DNA of 41,035 bases from Colivicinus sp022776215. GTDB taxonomy: Bacteria; Bacillota_I; Bacilli_A; Erysipelotrichales; Erysipelotrichaceae. Location: contig JALFIR010000008.1 of the NCBI GenBank assembly GCA_022776215.1, positions 1 through 41,035 on the forward strand. Reading direction: 5' to 3'. Every line of letters starts with the position of its first letter. The first letter of the stretch is position 1. A program made the translations under genes and the position numbers. Below are positions 24,504 to 34,444 of the stretch, in pieces. The notes under the pieces are model-generated. The model saw only the letters and a list, made by a program, of their open reading frames with translations. It made no database searches and was not told the origin of the DNA.

Positions 24504-27500
24504 TTATTCGTTATTGACCTTTGTTCTTTTTTCTTCATAAGTTTCGTATTTTATACCACTATCAGCCATCATTAATGATGGACCACCAATCATCGAATCG
24601 CTATAATCAAAATCATCTTGCTTCTTTGCGGTAAACATACTACCAACTCCAAAGAATTCATCAAAGAATGATTTTAATTTATCTTTAACTGTTTGCTTCT
24701 TAAGTTCTCTATTATTGCCTCCACCGAAACGAGACATTGGTGGCAACAACTTATCCAAGCTAGTACCTATTGTTTTTATCTCGCCATCACGGAAAGAACT
24801 TTCCATAAACTTTCTTGTCTCAGTTTCTTTTAATCTTTCTTCCGTAATTATCTTTTCAAGTTCTTCTTCACGCTTATTTTCAATATAAGCATTCCATTCA
24901 GCTAAGACATCATCAACATCATTAATGCCAGCGATAAAACTTTCGATTAATGCTTTCTTACTTCTTAATTCTGGACTTGCACTAATGGCCTTATTAATAG
25001 AAACAAGAACTTCCTTATCTTCACAATTATTGTCATGATACTTTTTAACAAGTAATAGTATATAGTCGATGTTAATTTCAATTTGTTTAATAAGTTCAAT
25101 TTCAAATACAATATCATCGCTAATATCTGTGTTACGTGGTCTGTTCTTAATAAACTCATCCCTTATGTCTTGATATCTACTAGAATAGTCTTGGAAATCT
25201 CTTTCACTTAATATTTCTTTACCGACAAATTCATCAAAAGAAGACAATAAGTTTTTCATTCTTAAAATTGCACCTAATAGGTTGATGAAATTCTTCTTAT
25301 TCTGCTCACCTTCTATTCTTGGCTGGCTAAGTGGGAACTTTTCACAAAGTTCTTTAATTAAATCAACATAACCTTTATGTTTAATATCTTCATCATCTTC
25401 ATATCCATAGTAATAATCAACAAACTTTCTAATCAAGACAATGCCGCTTGCATTCTTATCACCAAATAAAGATATTGCGGTATCAACACGCTTTTGAAGA
25501 TTTCTAAAACAAACAATATTTCCATAAGTCTTAATTGAATTTAGGATACGATTAGTTCTAGAGAAAGCTTGAATTAAACCGTGCATCTTTAGATTCTTAT
25601 CAACCCACAATGTATTTAAAGTAGTTGCATCAAAACCAGTTAAGAACATATTAACAACTATCAATAAATCTAGTTCTTTATTCTTCATACGTAGTGATAC
25701 ATCCTTATAGTAGTTTTGGAACTTATCACCATCAGTAGAATAATTAGTTTGAAACATTTCGTTATAATCTTTAATTGCTGACTCCAAGAAATCTCTAGAT
25801 GGTTGATCTAATGAAGAAGTATCTTCCGAATTTTCTTCATCTAAAATGCCACCCTCAGGTTCAGCCTCATTTGCACCATAACTAAAGATAGTAGCAATTC
25901 TAAGTTTCTTTGTAGGATCAGCATCCATCTGTCTCTTGAATTCTTGATAATACATCTTAGCCATTGGAATATTAGCTACCGCAAAAATAGAGTTAAAGCC
26001 GCTTAGTCTTTGTTTATTCTTAATCTCTTCAACAGCACCATGTTTATTAGAAGCTACTTCTGATATATTAGAAAGCACATTATAAACATAAGTCTTATCA
26101 CCTCTATAAGTCTTACGATCAAAATTATCCAAGATATATTGAGTAACAAGTTTAATACGTTCAGGATTCATCATAGCCTTTTCGCGATCTATATCCCAAA
26201 CCTGTTCATCTTCAACTTCATCATCAATATCCATTGTCTTAATATAATCAACCCTAAATGGAAGTACATTGCCATCATTAATCGCATCAACAATTGTATA
26301 TGTATGTAGTTGATCACCAAATGTTTGCTCGGTTGTAAAGTACTCTGGTCTTTTTAATCTTTCAGTATTGCTTGCAAAAATAGGAGTACCAGTGAAACCA
26401 AACAAATGATATTTCTTAAAACTCTTAACTATAGAAGAATGCATCTCACCAAATTGACTTCTATGACATTCATCAAAAATAATTACAACATGTTTATTGT
26501 AAACATCATGATTCTTGTTACCTTTAATGAAAGTTGATAACTTTTGAATAGTTGTAATTATGATACGAGCATTAGGATCTTCTAATTGTTTCTTTAATAC
26601 CGCAGTTGAAGTATTGCTATTAGCAGCGCCTTTTTCAAAACGATCATATTCTTTCATTGTTTGATAGTCTAAATCCTTACGGTCAACCACAAACAAAACC
26701 TTATCAATATATGGTAAATGAGAAGCTAATCTAGCAGTCTTAAAAGAAGTTAATGTTTTACCGGAACCAGTTGTATGCCAAATATAGCCACCACCTTCAA
26801 TAGAGCCATATTTCTTATAATTATTCGCAATCTCAATTCTATTTAAGATACGCTCGGTTGCCGTTATTTGATATGGCCTCATAACCAACAACAGATTTTC
26901 GGAAGTAAACACGCAATACTTGGTTAAAATGTTCAAGATTGTATGTCTTGCAAAGAAAGTCTTAGTAAAATCCACTAAATCAGTAATGACGGTATTATTA
27001 GAATCTGCCCAATAACTAGTAAATTCAAAACTATTACTTGTTTTTGATTTCTTTGAATTATTAATCGCATTAAAACGAGTACTATTAGAATAATACTTAG
27101 TATTAGTGCCATTAGATATTACAAAGATTTGAGCATATTCAAATAAACCGCAACCAGCCCAGAATGAATCTCTTTGATATCTATCTATTTGGTTAAAGGC
27201 TTCCTTAATTGCTACACCTCTTCTTTTTAATTCAACATGTACCAAAGGAAAACCATTAACCAAAATTGTTACATCATATCTATTGTTATACTTAGCACCA
27301 TCATCCTTACTAGCTTCATATTGATTAATAACCTGTAAATAATTATTATGAATATTCTTCTTATCAATAAGAGTGATATTCTTAGTACTTCTATCATCTC
27401 TTTTTAATACCTGGATATTATCTTCTTGAATCTTTCTTGTCTTTTCAACTATTCCTTCGTTTTGATTAGCGATACTGTCTTTAAAAAATCTTTCCCATTC

Positions 27501-27734
27501 ATTGTCAGAAAAGTGATAATCATTTAATTTCTCTAACTGCAATCTTAAATTATCAATTAAATCTTTCTCACTATTTATCTTTAAATACTCATAGCCTTGC
27601 TCTTGAAGCATACGAATAAATTCAGCCTCCAGAGCAGCCTCAGATTGATAATTAGTTGAACGTGATTTTACTGGTGTATACTCAGTAACAACAGTGTTTT
27701 CGCTAGTCTCAGCAACGATATTAAAATATGACAT
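24504..27734 (-). CDS. hsdR: Type I restriction endonuclease, R subunit
   Basis: A 1076-residue HsdR of normal length. The PD-(D/E)XK nuclease is at the N-terminus: Asp154 in YDVTILV and Glu168-x-Lys170 in VHVELKRR. The helicase motor follows: Walker A TTGSGKT (321-327), DECH (421-424), FTGTP (447-451), and later MFLTGFDATTLNTLWVDKNL and AFSRTNRI as motifs V and VI. The C-terminal helical domain contacts the methylase core. With HsdM and HsdS it translocates and cuts unmethylated DNA. It begins 23 bp after the third specificity module and ends 12 bp before the DUF262 gene. GGAGAATC lies before the ATG. It appears intact. Confidence 0.95.
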   Translation of the reverse strand: MSYFNIVAETSENTVVTEYTPVKSRSTNYQSEAALEAEFIRMLQEQGYEYLKINSEKDLIDNLRLQLEKLNDYHFSDNEWERFFKDSIANQNEGIVEKTRKIQEDNIQVLKRDDRSTKNITLIDKKNIHNNYLQVINQYEASKDDGAKYNNRYDVTILVNGFPLVHVELKRRGVAIKEAFNQIDRYQRDSFWAGCGLFEYAQIFVISNGTNTKYYSNSTRFNAINNSKKSKTSNSFEFTSYWADSNNTVITDLVDFTKTFFARHTILNILTKYCVFTSENLLLVMRPYQITATERILNRIEIANNYKKYGSIEGGGYIWHTTGSGKTLTSFKTARLASHLPYIDKVLFVVDRKDLDYQTMKEYDRFEKGAANSNTSTAVLKKQLEDPNARIIITTIQKLSTFIKGNKNHDVYNKHVVIIFDECHRSQFGEMHSSIVKSFKKYHLFGFTGTPIFASNTERLKRPEYFTTEQTFGDQLHTYTIVDAINDGNVLPFRVDYIKTMDIDDEVEDEQVWDIDREKAMMNPERIKLVTQYILDNFDRKTYRGDKTYVYNVLSNISEVASNKHGAVEEIKNKQRLSGFNSIFAVANIPMAKMYYQEFKRQMDADPTKKLRIATIFSYGANEAEPEGGILDEENSEDTSSLDQPSRDFLESAIKDYNEMFQTNYSTDGDKFQNYYKDVSLRMKNKELDLLIVVNMFLTGFDATTLNTLWVDKNLKMHGLIQAFSRTNRILNSIKTYGNIVCFRNLQKRVDTAISLFGDKNASGIVLIRKFVDYYYGYEDDEDIKHKGYVDLIKELCEKFPLSQPRIEGEQNKKNFINLLGAILRMKNLLSSFDEFVGKEILSERDFQDYSSRYQDIRDEFIKNRPRNTDISDDIVFEIELIKQIEINIDYILLLVKKYHDNNCEDKEVLVSINKAISASPELRSKKALIESFIAGINDVDDVLAEWNAYIENKREEELEKIITEERLKETETRKFMESSFRDGEIKTIGTSLDKLLPPMSRFGGGNNRELKKQTVKDKLKSFFDEFFGVGSMFTAKKQDDFDYSDSMIGGPSLMMADSGIKYETYEEKRTKVNNE

Positions 27735-27757
27735 GGAAGATTCTCCTTTACATTATT

Positions 27758-28360
27758 CTACAACGCTTTAAACGAAAGTAGCTTATCCCTATAGCATTCA
27801 TACTGTTTTTGACGCATTTCTATCTCTGCAGGAAGCCCTGTTGATAGATCATTACACAATGCATCAAACTTATCCAATATAGAAACTATTCTTTCTTGTT
27901 CATCAAGAGAAGGCAACATAATTTCTATATTCATCAATTCACTCGGAGTAACTTCGATTACTTTTGTTCCATGAGCTAATCTCTTTTTTTGATTAAAGAA
28001 AAAATTTGTATGGAAATAGTAAGAAAGATATTTAGGATTTTGATTATGACTAATTATTGCTGTATGTCCACTAACAGCAATGTTTTCACTACCTAACCAG
28101 GCTGTACAAGAACATACATCCTCAACATTTTCACTAGTTACAGCCATTACAATGTCACCTGGTTTCGCAGTTTTTGACTTATCAAAAACCTCTTGATTTA
28201 CATAGGTTAGAGTTTTATCAGCATAAGCTCCAAAATGCGTATACATTTGTCCATAGTGGATACATGGCTTCCCATTTTCTACGAAATCCTTCTTTTGGAA
28301 GCTACCGCCTCTTGTAATAGTTGCAATCTCTCCAAGTTTTACAGGTGCATACCCAAACAC
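27758..28360 (-). CDS. hsdS: Third HsdS target-recognition module, out of frame with hsdS
   Basis: A 200-residue half specificity subunit: one target-recognition domain (APVKLGEIATITRGGSFQKK, PSELMNIEIMLPSLDEQ) plus a conserved helix (ERIVSILDKFDALCNDLSTG, QKQYECYRDKLLSF) nearly identical to the C-terminal helix of the preceding hsdS. The only start is GTG 28360, with no ribosome site. The frame is open upstream through the tetranucleotide tract into hsdS. Loss of one tract unit, or gain of two, would fuse it to hsdS as one protein of 615 or 619 residues. It is therefore better seen as a switchable extension of hsdS than as a separate gene. Confidence 0.85.
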   Translation of the reverse strand: MFGYAPVKLGEIATITRGGSFQKKDFVENGKPCIHYGQMYTHFGAYADKTLTYVNQEVFDKSKTAKPGDIVMAVTSENVEDVCSCTAWLGSENIAVSGHTAIISHNQNPKYLSYYFHTNFFFNQKKRLAHGTKVIEVTPSELMNIEIMLPSLDEQERIVSILDKFDALCNDLSTGLPAEIEMRQKQYECYRDKLLSFKAL

Positions 28361-28373
28361 ATATTGTAAAAGC

Positions 28374-29598
<1,225 letters not shown>

Positions 29599-29609
<11 letters not shown>

Positions 29610-30228
29610 AATCTGCTCTCCCGAAATTTAATAGCACAGATTGATCAAGACACTCTTTAATAATTCTGTTGTTTTCTTCTATTATATTTTTTTCTTTCGC
29701 TTTATAATTCATATACTTATCGTGTGTCCATTCATAGGAATTATAATTTTCTAAGACTGTATTCAATAATTCAATAATAGGGCTCAATCTTACTTTGTTA
29801 TATGTTTTTCTGTAAATTGTGACTATTTTTTTGCTATTTTCTTGCTTTAATCTAGTACTATATTTATTACTAATCATATCTTCTATTACGGTTACAATTT
29901 CTTCTTTGGTAAAATATGCAACTATTTGTTCATCAACTTTAAAACAAAAGCTTCTTTCTTTGACTGTTTCTGGAATTGAGAGTTTTTTTGGAACTAAATA
30001 TGACTCCTCGATAGAGCTATCTCCTTCCCAAGGTTTAAAATTTGTTTCTCTTATATGTTTTTCAATGCGATATTCATTTTTACAATAATCACATTCAATT
30101 TTCTCTCCAATGGTTCTATATCTAGTTCTATTCCAATCATCTTCTTCTCTATATAAAACTCTTGTTACTTTTCCTCTTCCACATGCGCACGGCGAAAACT
30201 CTGTATATTCACTTCTATCCCAACTCAT
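29599..30228 (-). CDS. Unknown protein with CxC/CxxC zinc-binding-like N-terminus, inside the hsd operon
   Basis: A 209-residue protein of no family I recognise. Residues 14-16 are CAC in EFSPCACGRGKVTRV, and CDYC in KIECDYCKNEYRI follows at about 46-49, together a plausible four-cysteine zinc knuckle. The rest is charged and helical (IIEENNRIIKECLDQSVLLN) with an aromatic-rich middle (YEWTHDKYMNY). Its ATG directly abuts the hsdM stop and its end overlaps hsdS by 11 bases, so it is translationally coupled to both. This suggests a role in the restriction complex or its control. No function can be assigned. Confidence 0.7.
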
Positions 30229-31845
30229 TTATCTACCGCCTTCTATTTCATCGATAATCTTATCGATTTCTTCTCTAAGTTTTTGTTCTTTTGCAACAAT
30301 CTCTTTAATCTTTGCATTTAACTTAACAATATCAACCTTCTCTCTGGTGTCTTCTTGTTCAACATAAGTGGATACTGATAAGTTGAATTTGTTTTCTTCA
30401 ATTTTCTCAAAAGAAACTGAGTGAGCTACATATTGAATATCTTCTCTTTTTGTATAAATATCAACAATATTATTAATGTTTTCATCGGTAAGTTTATTAT
30501 TTTTTGTTACTTTAACACATTCTTTAGATGCATCAATAAATAGTACTTTATTGTCTTGTTTATTTTTCTTAAGAATCATGATACAAGTTGCGATTGATGT
30601 TCCGAAGAATAAGTTAGATGGTAATTGAATTACACAATCAACGAAGTTATTTGTTATTAGATATTTTCTAATAGTTTGTTCAGCACCAGGTCTATACATG
30701 ATTCCTGGGAAACACACAATACATGCTGTACCATTAGAAGCTAACCAAGATAAACAATGCATAATGAAAGCTAAGTCCGCTTTACTCTTTGGAGCTAATA
30801 CACCAGCAGGAGAGAATCTTGGGTCATTAATTAGCAATGGGTCGTCATCACCAGCCCACGGAATGGAATAAGGCGGATTAGATACAATTAAATCAAATGG
30901 TTCATCATCCCAATGCTGGGGACTAATTAAAGTATCTTCACACGCAATATTAAACTTATCAAAACCAACATCATGCAAGAACATGTTGATACGACACAAG
31001 TTGTATGTAGTTACATTTGATTCTTGTCCATAAAATCCTGTTCTAATTGCGTCCTTACCCAATACTTTTTCAGCCTTTAATAGTAAAGAACCAGAACCAC
31101 AAGCTGGGTCATATACTTTATTAACTTCAGTTTTTCCAACAACACCTAATCTAGTTAATAATTCAGAAACATCTGCAGGAGTAAAAAACTCTCCACCTGA
31201 CTTACCAGCATTAGATGCATACATTGTCATAAGATATTCATACGCATCACCAAAAGCATCTATATCATGATCCTTAACATCACCAAGTCTCATATTTGCT
31301 ACACCATTTAATAGCTTACAAAGATTTTCGTTTCTCTTTAAAACTGTTGCACCCAATTTATTACTATTAACATCAAAATCATCAAATAATCCCGCAAAGT
31401 TAGATTCTGATTCACTACCCTTTGCAGAGTTTTCAATATTATCAAACACTATCTCTAATAGTTCATTTAAGTTGTCTTTTGTGCTCCTTGTATTACCATC
31501 TCTATCAATAAAAGTAGCTGTATCACTCTCACTAGCTTTTAAGACATTAGAAAATAATTGAGAAGGAAGAATAAAGAAACCTTTTGTTTCAATCAAATCA
31601 CCTCTTTGGGTAAGTGCCTCTTCATCACTCAAATTTTCATAGTTAAAACCATTATTCCCAGCCTCTTCTTCACCATTATTGATGTAATTTGTAATATTCT
31701 CTGAGATATATCTATAAAACATTGTTCCGAGCACATAGTTTTTGAAATCCCAACCATCAACCTTACCTCTAAGCTTATCTGCTATTGACCATATTGTTTT
31801 GTGTAGTTCTGCTCTTTCTTGCTCTTTCTTATTATCAATTGCCAT
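30229..31845 (-). CDS. hsdM: Type I DNA N6-adenine methyltransferase, M subunit
   Basis: A 538-residue HsdM of normal length. An N-terminal helical domain (ELHKTIWSIADKLRGKVDGW) is followed by the HsdM-typical AFGDAYEYLMTMYA and SGGEFFTPADVSELL. The SAM-binding motif I is DPACGSGSLL (246-255) and the catalytic motif IV is SNPPYSIPW (322-330). The C-terminus is a coiled coil that contacts HsdS. Two copies with one HsdS methylate adenine at both half-sites. AAGGAG lies before the ATG. It is the third gene from the island promoter and appears intact. Confidence 0.95.
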   Translation of the reverse strand: MAIDNKKEQERAELHKTIWSIADKLRGKVDGWDFKNYVLGTMFYRYISENITNYINNGEEEAGNNGFNYENLSDEEALTQRGDLIETKGFFILPSQLFSNVLKASESDTATFIDRDGNTRSTKDNLNELLEIVFDNIENSAKGSESESNFAGLFDDFDVNSNKLGATVLKRNENLCKLLNGVANMRLGDVKDHDIDAFGDAYEYLMTMYASNAGKSGGEFFTPADVSELLTRLGVVGKTEVNKVYDPACGSGSLLLKAEKVLGKDAIRTGFYGQESNVTTYNLCRINMFLHDVGFDKFNIACEDTLISPQHWDDEPFDLIVSNPPYSIPWAGDDDPLLINDPRFSPAGVLAPKSKADLAFIMHCLSWLASNGTACIVCFPGIMYRPGAEQTIRKYLITNNFVDCVIQLPSNLFFGTSIATCIMILKKNKQDNKVLFIDASKECVKVTKNNKLTDENINNIVDIYTKREDIQYVAHSVSFEKIEENKFNLSVSTYVEQEDTREKVDIVKLNAKIKEIVAKEQKLREEIDKIIDEIEGGR

Positions 31846-31864
31846 ATTATTCTCCTTCTTTTAT

Positions 31865-32389
31865 TCAACTATTCATGTCAAGATAGTATTGTGTGTTTTT
31901 AAAACAATAGTCTAATGATTTCTTTGTAATCTTCAATGAGTTGCCATCACTAGCTAAGTTTAGTTTTGGATAAGCTTTAGTATTGTTCTTAATCATCGCA
32001 ATAGCACCGCTATTATCCTCAATGCCAACCATCTTATGAGGTACTGGACCAAAGATAATATCTGAATAATTACAATTATATTCGAATCTTCTTATGTCTA
32101 GACTTTTGATCTTTTCATAATTTAAACATAGTTCCAATCTCTTTGGGTTAATACCATTCTTTTTTGCTACACTTTCGATCTCTTTAACATCAATTGCTGA
32201 TTCACCAATAATAACAATCTTCGCATTATGCGTATACTCTGTATTGTGTTCAACAACAAATTCACTACAATCAATTTTTCTTAAATAGTTTTCTAATTCA
32301 TTAGTTCTATTTGCGTTTTGAAGTTCTCTTGTAACTTTTTGTAATACTAAGGTTTCTAAGTCCTTTATTTCTAAATCACTTATCACCAT
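31865..32389 (-). CDS. Unknown 174-residue protein coupled to the methylase-specificity fusion
   Basis: I do not recognise the family. The N-terminal third is helical (LEIKDLETLVLQKVTRELQN). The middle shows a beta-alpha pattern like a small Rossmann or toprim-like fold: AKIVIIGESAIDVKEIESVA, then LELCLNYEKIKSLD. A sharp motif YSDIIFGPVPHKMVGI follows, with a GPVPHK turn that could bind phosphate or nucleotide. The gene begins two bases after the methylase-specificity fusion and ends 19 bp before hsdM. The close linkage suggests a partner of the fusion protein; this is inference. Confidence 0.6.
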   Translation of the reverse strand: MVISDLEIKDLETLVLQKVTRELQNANRTNELENYLRKIDCSEFVVEHNTEYTHNAKIVIIGESAIDVKEIESVAKKNGINPKRLELCLNYEKIKSLDIRRFEYNCNYSDIIFGPVPHKMVGIEDNSGAIAMIKNNTKAYPKLNLASDGNSLKITKKSLDYCFKNTQYYLDMNS

Positions 32390-32391
32390 AT

Positions 32392-34122
32392 CTATTCACC
32401 AACTTCATCGTCATAAATAGAATTTAGTTTCTCTTCTAATATTGATAGTTTTTCCTTAAGTTCTTTTATATTATTCCTAATTATTAAATATCTATTTGCG
32501 ATTGTTTCTTGTGTATCCATGTCTAAAACCGGAACAAGAATATTTAATAAATCTAGTTTATTAATATTAATTATTACAGAACCTGTTTGTATAGATTTTA
32601 AGAATTGCTGTCCTGTTTCACTATTTAGATAATTACAAACATATATAGGATTAACTTCATCGCTAGTAATCCTAATTACTTGTAAATTATTGTATGGAAT
32701 TAGTTTTTTATCGCCAATGTTTGTAACTAGTCCAATTTTAATTGCTGTGCCTTTAGTTGAGATTAATATATCGTTTTCTTTTAAAAGATATTTTGTAATC
32801 TTGTCTTCTTCAACATCAATACTAGTTAATCCATCAAAATCAATTTCACCATTATCAATGTTTGAAATCTTAACAACACTAACATTCCCCTCGCCTGGAT
32901 TTAATTCTTCAATTTTTCTTGAAGTGTATTGATATCCACCTAAAACATTTGCGATTTCCTTAAGTGGTTTAGGATTAATTAAATCAATGTCTGATACATC
33001 ATTAAAATATTGGTCAAGATTCAAATTATATTTCTTTGAAGCTATTTCTTCGTTATTAACAAACATCACATATTCAGAATCGTTATTATTAATAATATTT
33101 TTAATTTTTTCTATATCTATTTTTTTGTTTGCCGACTTTGAATTCAACAAACATTCTTTTGCATCGACTAATCTTACTTTCTCATTTCCTTTAGAGAAAA
33201 CCATTATTACATAGGAAACAACGGTAGTTGGATATGAACCAGCTGGCATTCTAATTATTGTATTAAGTAAGCCTTTTTTAACAACTTCTTCTCTACTTAG
33301 TGAATCTGGAGTATTATACAAAACTCCAGTAGGAGCAATTGCAATAGCAACTCCATTTTCACTTGTTAGGTTTATTGCTTTATAAATAAAATTCCAATCT
33401 GACTTTGTACGATTTCTCTTATAAGCTAATATATCTTTTTCGTTTGCAACTGGATCCTCATTTGTTCTAAGTGACCAAGGATAATCTACAAATACCAAGT
33501 CATATCTATCATCTATTTTCGTTTTTAATACATCGCAATTAGTTAAGTTTACCTTTTTACCAGCAACAAACATCCTCATTTTGCAACTTAAATTATCAAA
33601 ATAATTTATCTCACAACCACTGATATTTACAGCAGCATTTTTGTTTGAAACTTCTTTTAAGAAGTTTCCTTCTCCTGAACATAAATCTAGAATATTGTTA
33701 TATTTTTTTATATCAACTAGTTCAAAAATTACATCGATAATAACTTTATCTGTTTGACGATTTTCATATTCTTTGAAATCATAAAACTTTTCAAAAAACA
33801 TTACTGCTTCTTCATGTTTAAGATTAACTAAGCAATCGTAATATATAGTATTTGAGGCATCACTATAAGACAACAATCCCGTATTAACAATTTCCTTTAA
33901 TATATCAGAAAGCTCCGTATTAGTTTTTTTAATTTTATTACTTTCTTTTTCCAAGTGTTCTTCTGTTGCTTTTCTATTTGAAAAATCTATGCCGTCTAAA
34001 TTAACGCCGTATTCTGTTACAATTTTTAGAAAACATAGGGTTTTTAAACATCTTGAAGATAGTATGCCTCTATAACGATTTAAGTTATTCCAATTATTTA
34101 ATACTTGTTGATTGTTTTCCAT
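32392..34122 (-). CDS. N6-methyltransferase/HsdS-like fusion with altered catalytic motif
   Basis: A 576-residue protein combining a methylase and a half specificity subunit. Residues 1-120 are helical. The SAM domain shows motif I as LDLCSGEGNFL (145-155) and motif IV as VDYPW (212-216), where type I enzymes have NPPY/F. Later AIAIAPTGVLY and GLLNTIIRMPAGSYPTT match the HsdM core. From about 385 to the end there is one HsdS-type recognition domain (LKEIANVLGGYQYTSRKI; LNILVPVLDMDTQETIANRY) with a coiled-coil tail. Motif IV has lost the Asn and one Pro, so catalysis may be changed or lost. It is the first gene of the island behind the palindrome-flanked promoter. AAAAGGAG precedes the ATG. 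Confidence 0.8.
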   Translation of the reverse strand: MENNQQVLNNWNNLNRYRGILSSRCLKTLCFLKIVTEYGVNLDGIDFSNRKATEEHLEKESNKIKKTNTELSDILKEIVNTGLLSYSDASNTIYYDCLVNLKHEEAVMFFEKFYDFKEYENRQTDKVIIDVIFELVDIKKYNNILDLCSGEGNFLKEVSNKNAAVNISGCEINYFDNLSCKMRMFVAGKKVNLTNCDVLKTKIDDRYDLVFVDYPWSLRTNEDPVANEKDILAYKRNRTKSDWNFIYKAINLTSENGVAIAIAPTGVLYNTPDSLSREEVVKKGLLNTIIRMPAGSYPTTVVSYVIMVFSKGNEKVRLVDAKECLLNSKSANKKIDIEKIKNIINNNDSEYVMFVNNEEIASKKYNLNLDQYFNDVSDIDLINPKPLKEIANVLGGYQYTSRKIEELNPGEGNVSVVKISNIDNGEIDFDGLTSIDVEEDKITKYLLKENDILISTKGTAIKIGLVTNIGDKKLIPYNNLQVIRITSDEVNPIYVCNYLNSETGQQFLKSIQTGSVIININKLDLLNILVPVLDMDTQETIANRYLIIRNNIKELKEKLSILEEKLNSIYDDEVGE

Positions 34123-34138
34123 CTAGTAATCTCCTTTT

Positions 34139-34211
34139 AAGTTTTATAAAACTTATTACACTTAAATAGTATAAAAGAATATCGCTTATGTCAATAAGTT
34201 TTACAAAACTT
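34139..34211 (-). promoter_or_regulatory. Restriction-island promoter bracketed by two 16-bp palindromes
   Basis: On the minus strand a consensus -35 TTGACA (34189-34194) lies 17 bp from TACTAT (34166-34171). Upstream of it is AAGTTTTGTAAAACTT (34196-34211, minus strand) and downstream, in the 5' leader, the perfect palindrome AAGTTTTATAAAACTT (34139-34154), just before the ribosome site. The two differ by one base and their flanks (ATT) are mirrored, so the whole is an inverted repeat around the promoter. A repressor bound at both sites could loop or block the promoter. No matching regulator was identified in the window. Confidence 0.7.
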
Positions 34212-34222
34212 AAACTAACACG

Positions 34223-34425
34223 ATATTCTTTTAATACGCCTGTTGTCCAAATACGGAAACTTGTTGCACGGCAAGAGTCCACACGATAACCGACGGATAT
34301 AATTGCATCTAAATTCTAAAACTGAGTAGGTTTTTTTCGTCTGTCGCAGTTGCCGAGATTTTCTCGGTAACTGAATTTTTATCTAATTTGCCATCACAAA
34401 GATGTTTTTCATTATCAATTGCCAT
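34223..34425 (-). pseudogene. RhuM-family (virulence RhuM) gene remnant
   Basis: From ATG 34425 the frame reads MAIDNEKHLCDGKLDKNSVT, EKISATATDEKNL and a stop; in another frame downstream comes NLDAIISVGYRVDSCRATSF, RIWTTGVLKEY. DGKLDxNSVTxK and YNLDAIISVGYRVxSxRATxFRIW are the core of RhuM-type proteins, which often accompany type I systems. Only about a fifth of a gene remains, with a frameshift at about 34310. The first five residues and the ribosome site (GGAGAATAAT) match the beginning of hsdM, as if an hsdM start was joined to the middle of rhuM by a deletion. Confidence 0.75.
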
Positions 34426-34444
34426 AATATTATTCTCCCTTTAA

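Noticed and set aside
27758..28360. Third specificity module as an independent half-HsdS gene
   Set aside because: Its only start is an unsupported GTG, and the frame continues upstream through the repeat tract into hsdS; a switchable extension explains it better.
34094..34282. 62-residue open frame overlapping the restriction-island promoter as a gene
   Set aside because: Its first part is the rhuM remnant, and the rest reads through the promoter and palindromes into the methylase start; it is not a gene.
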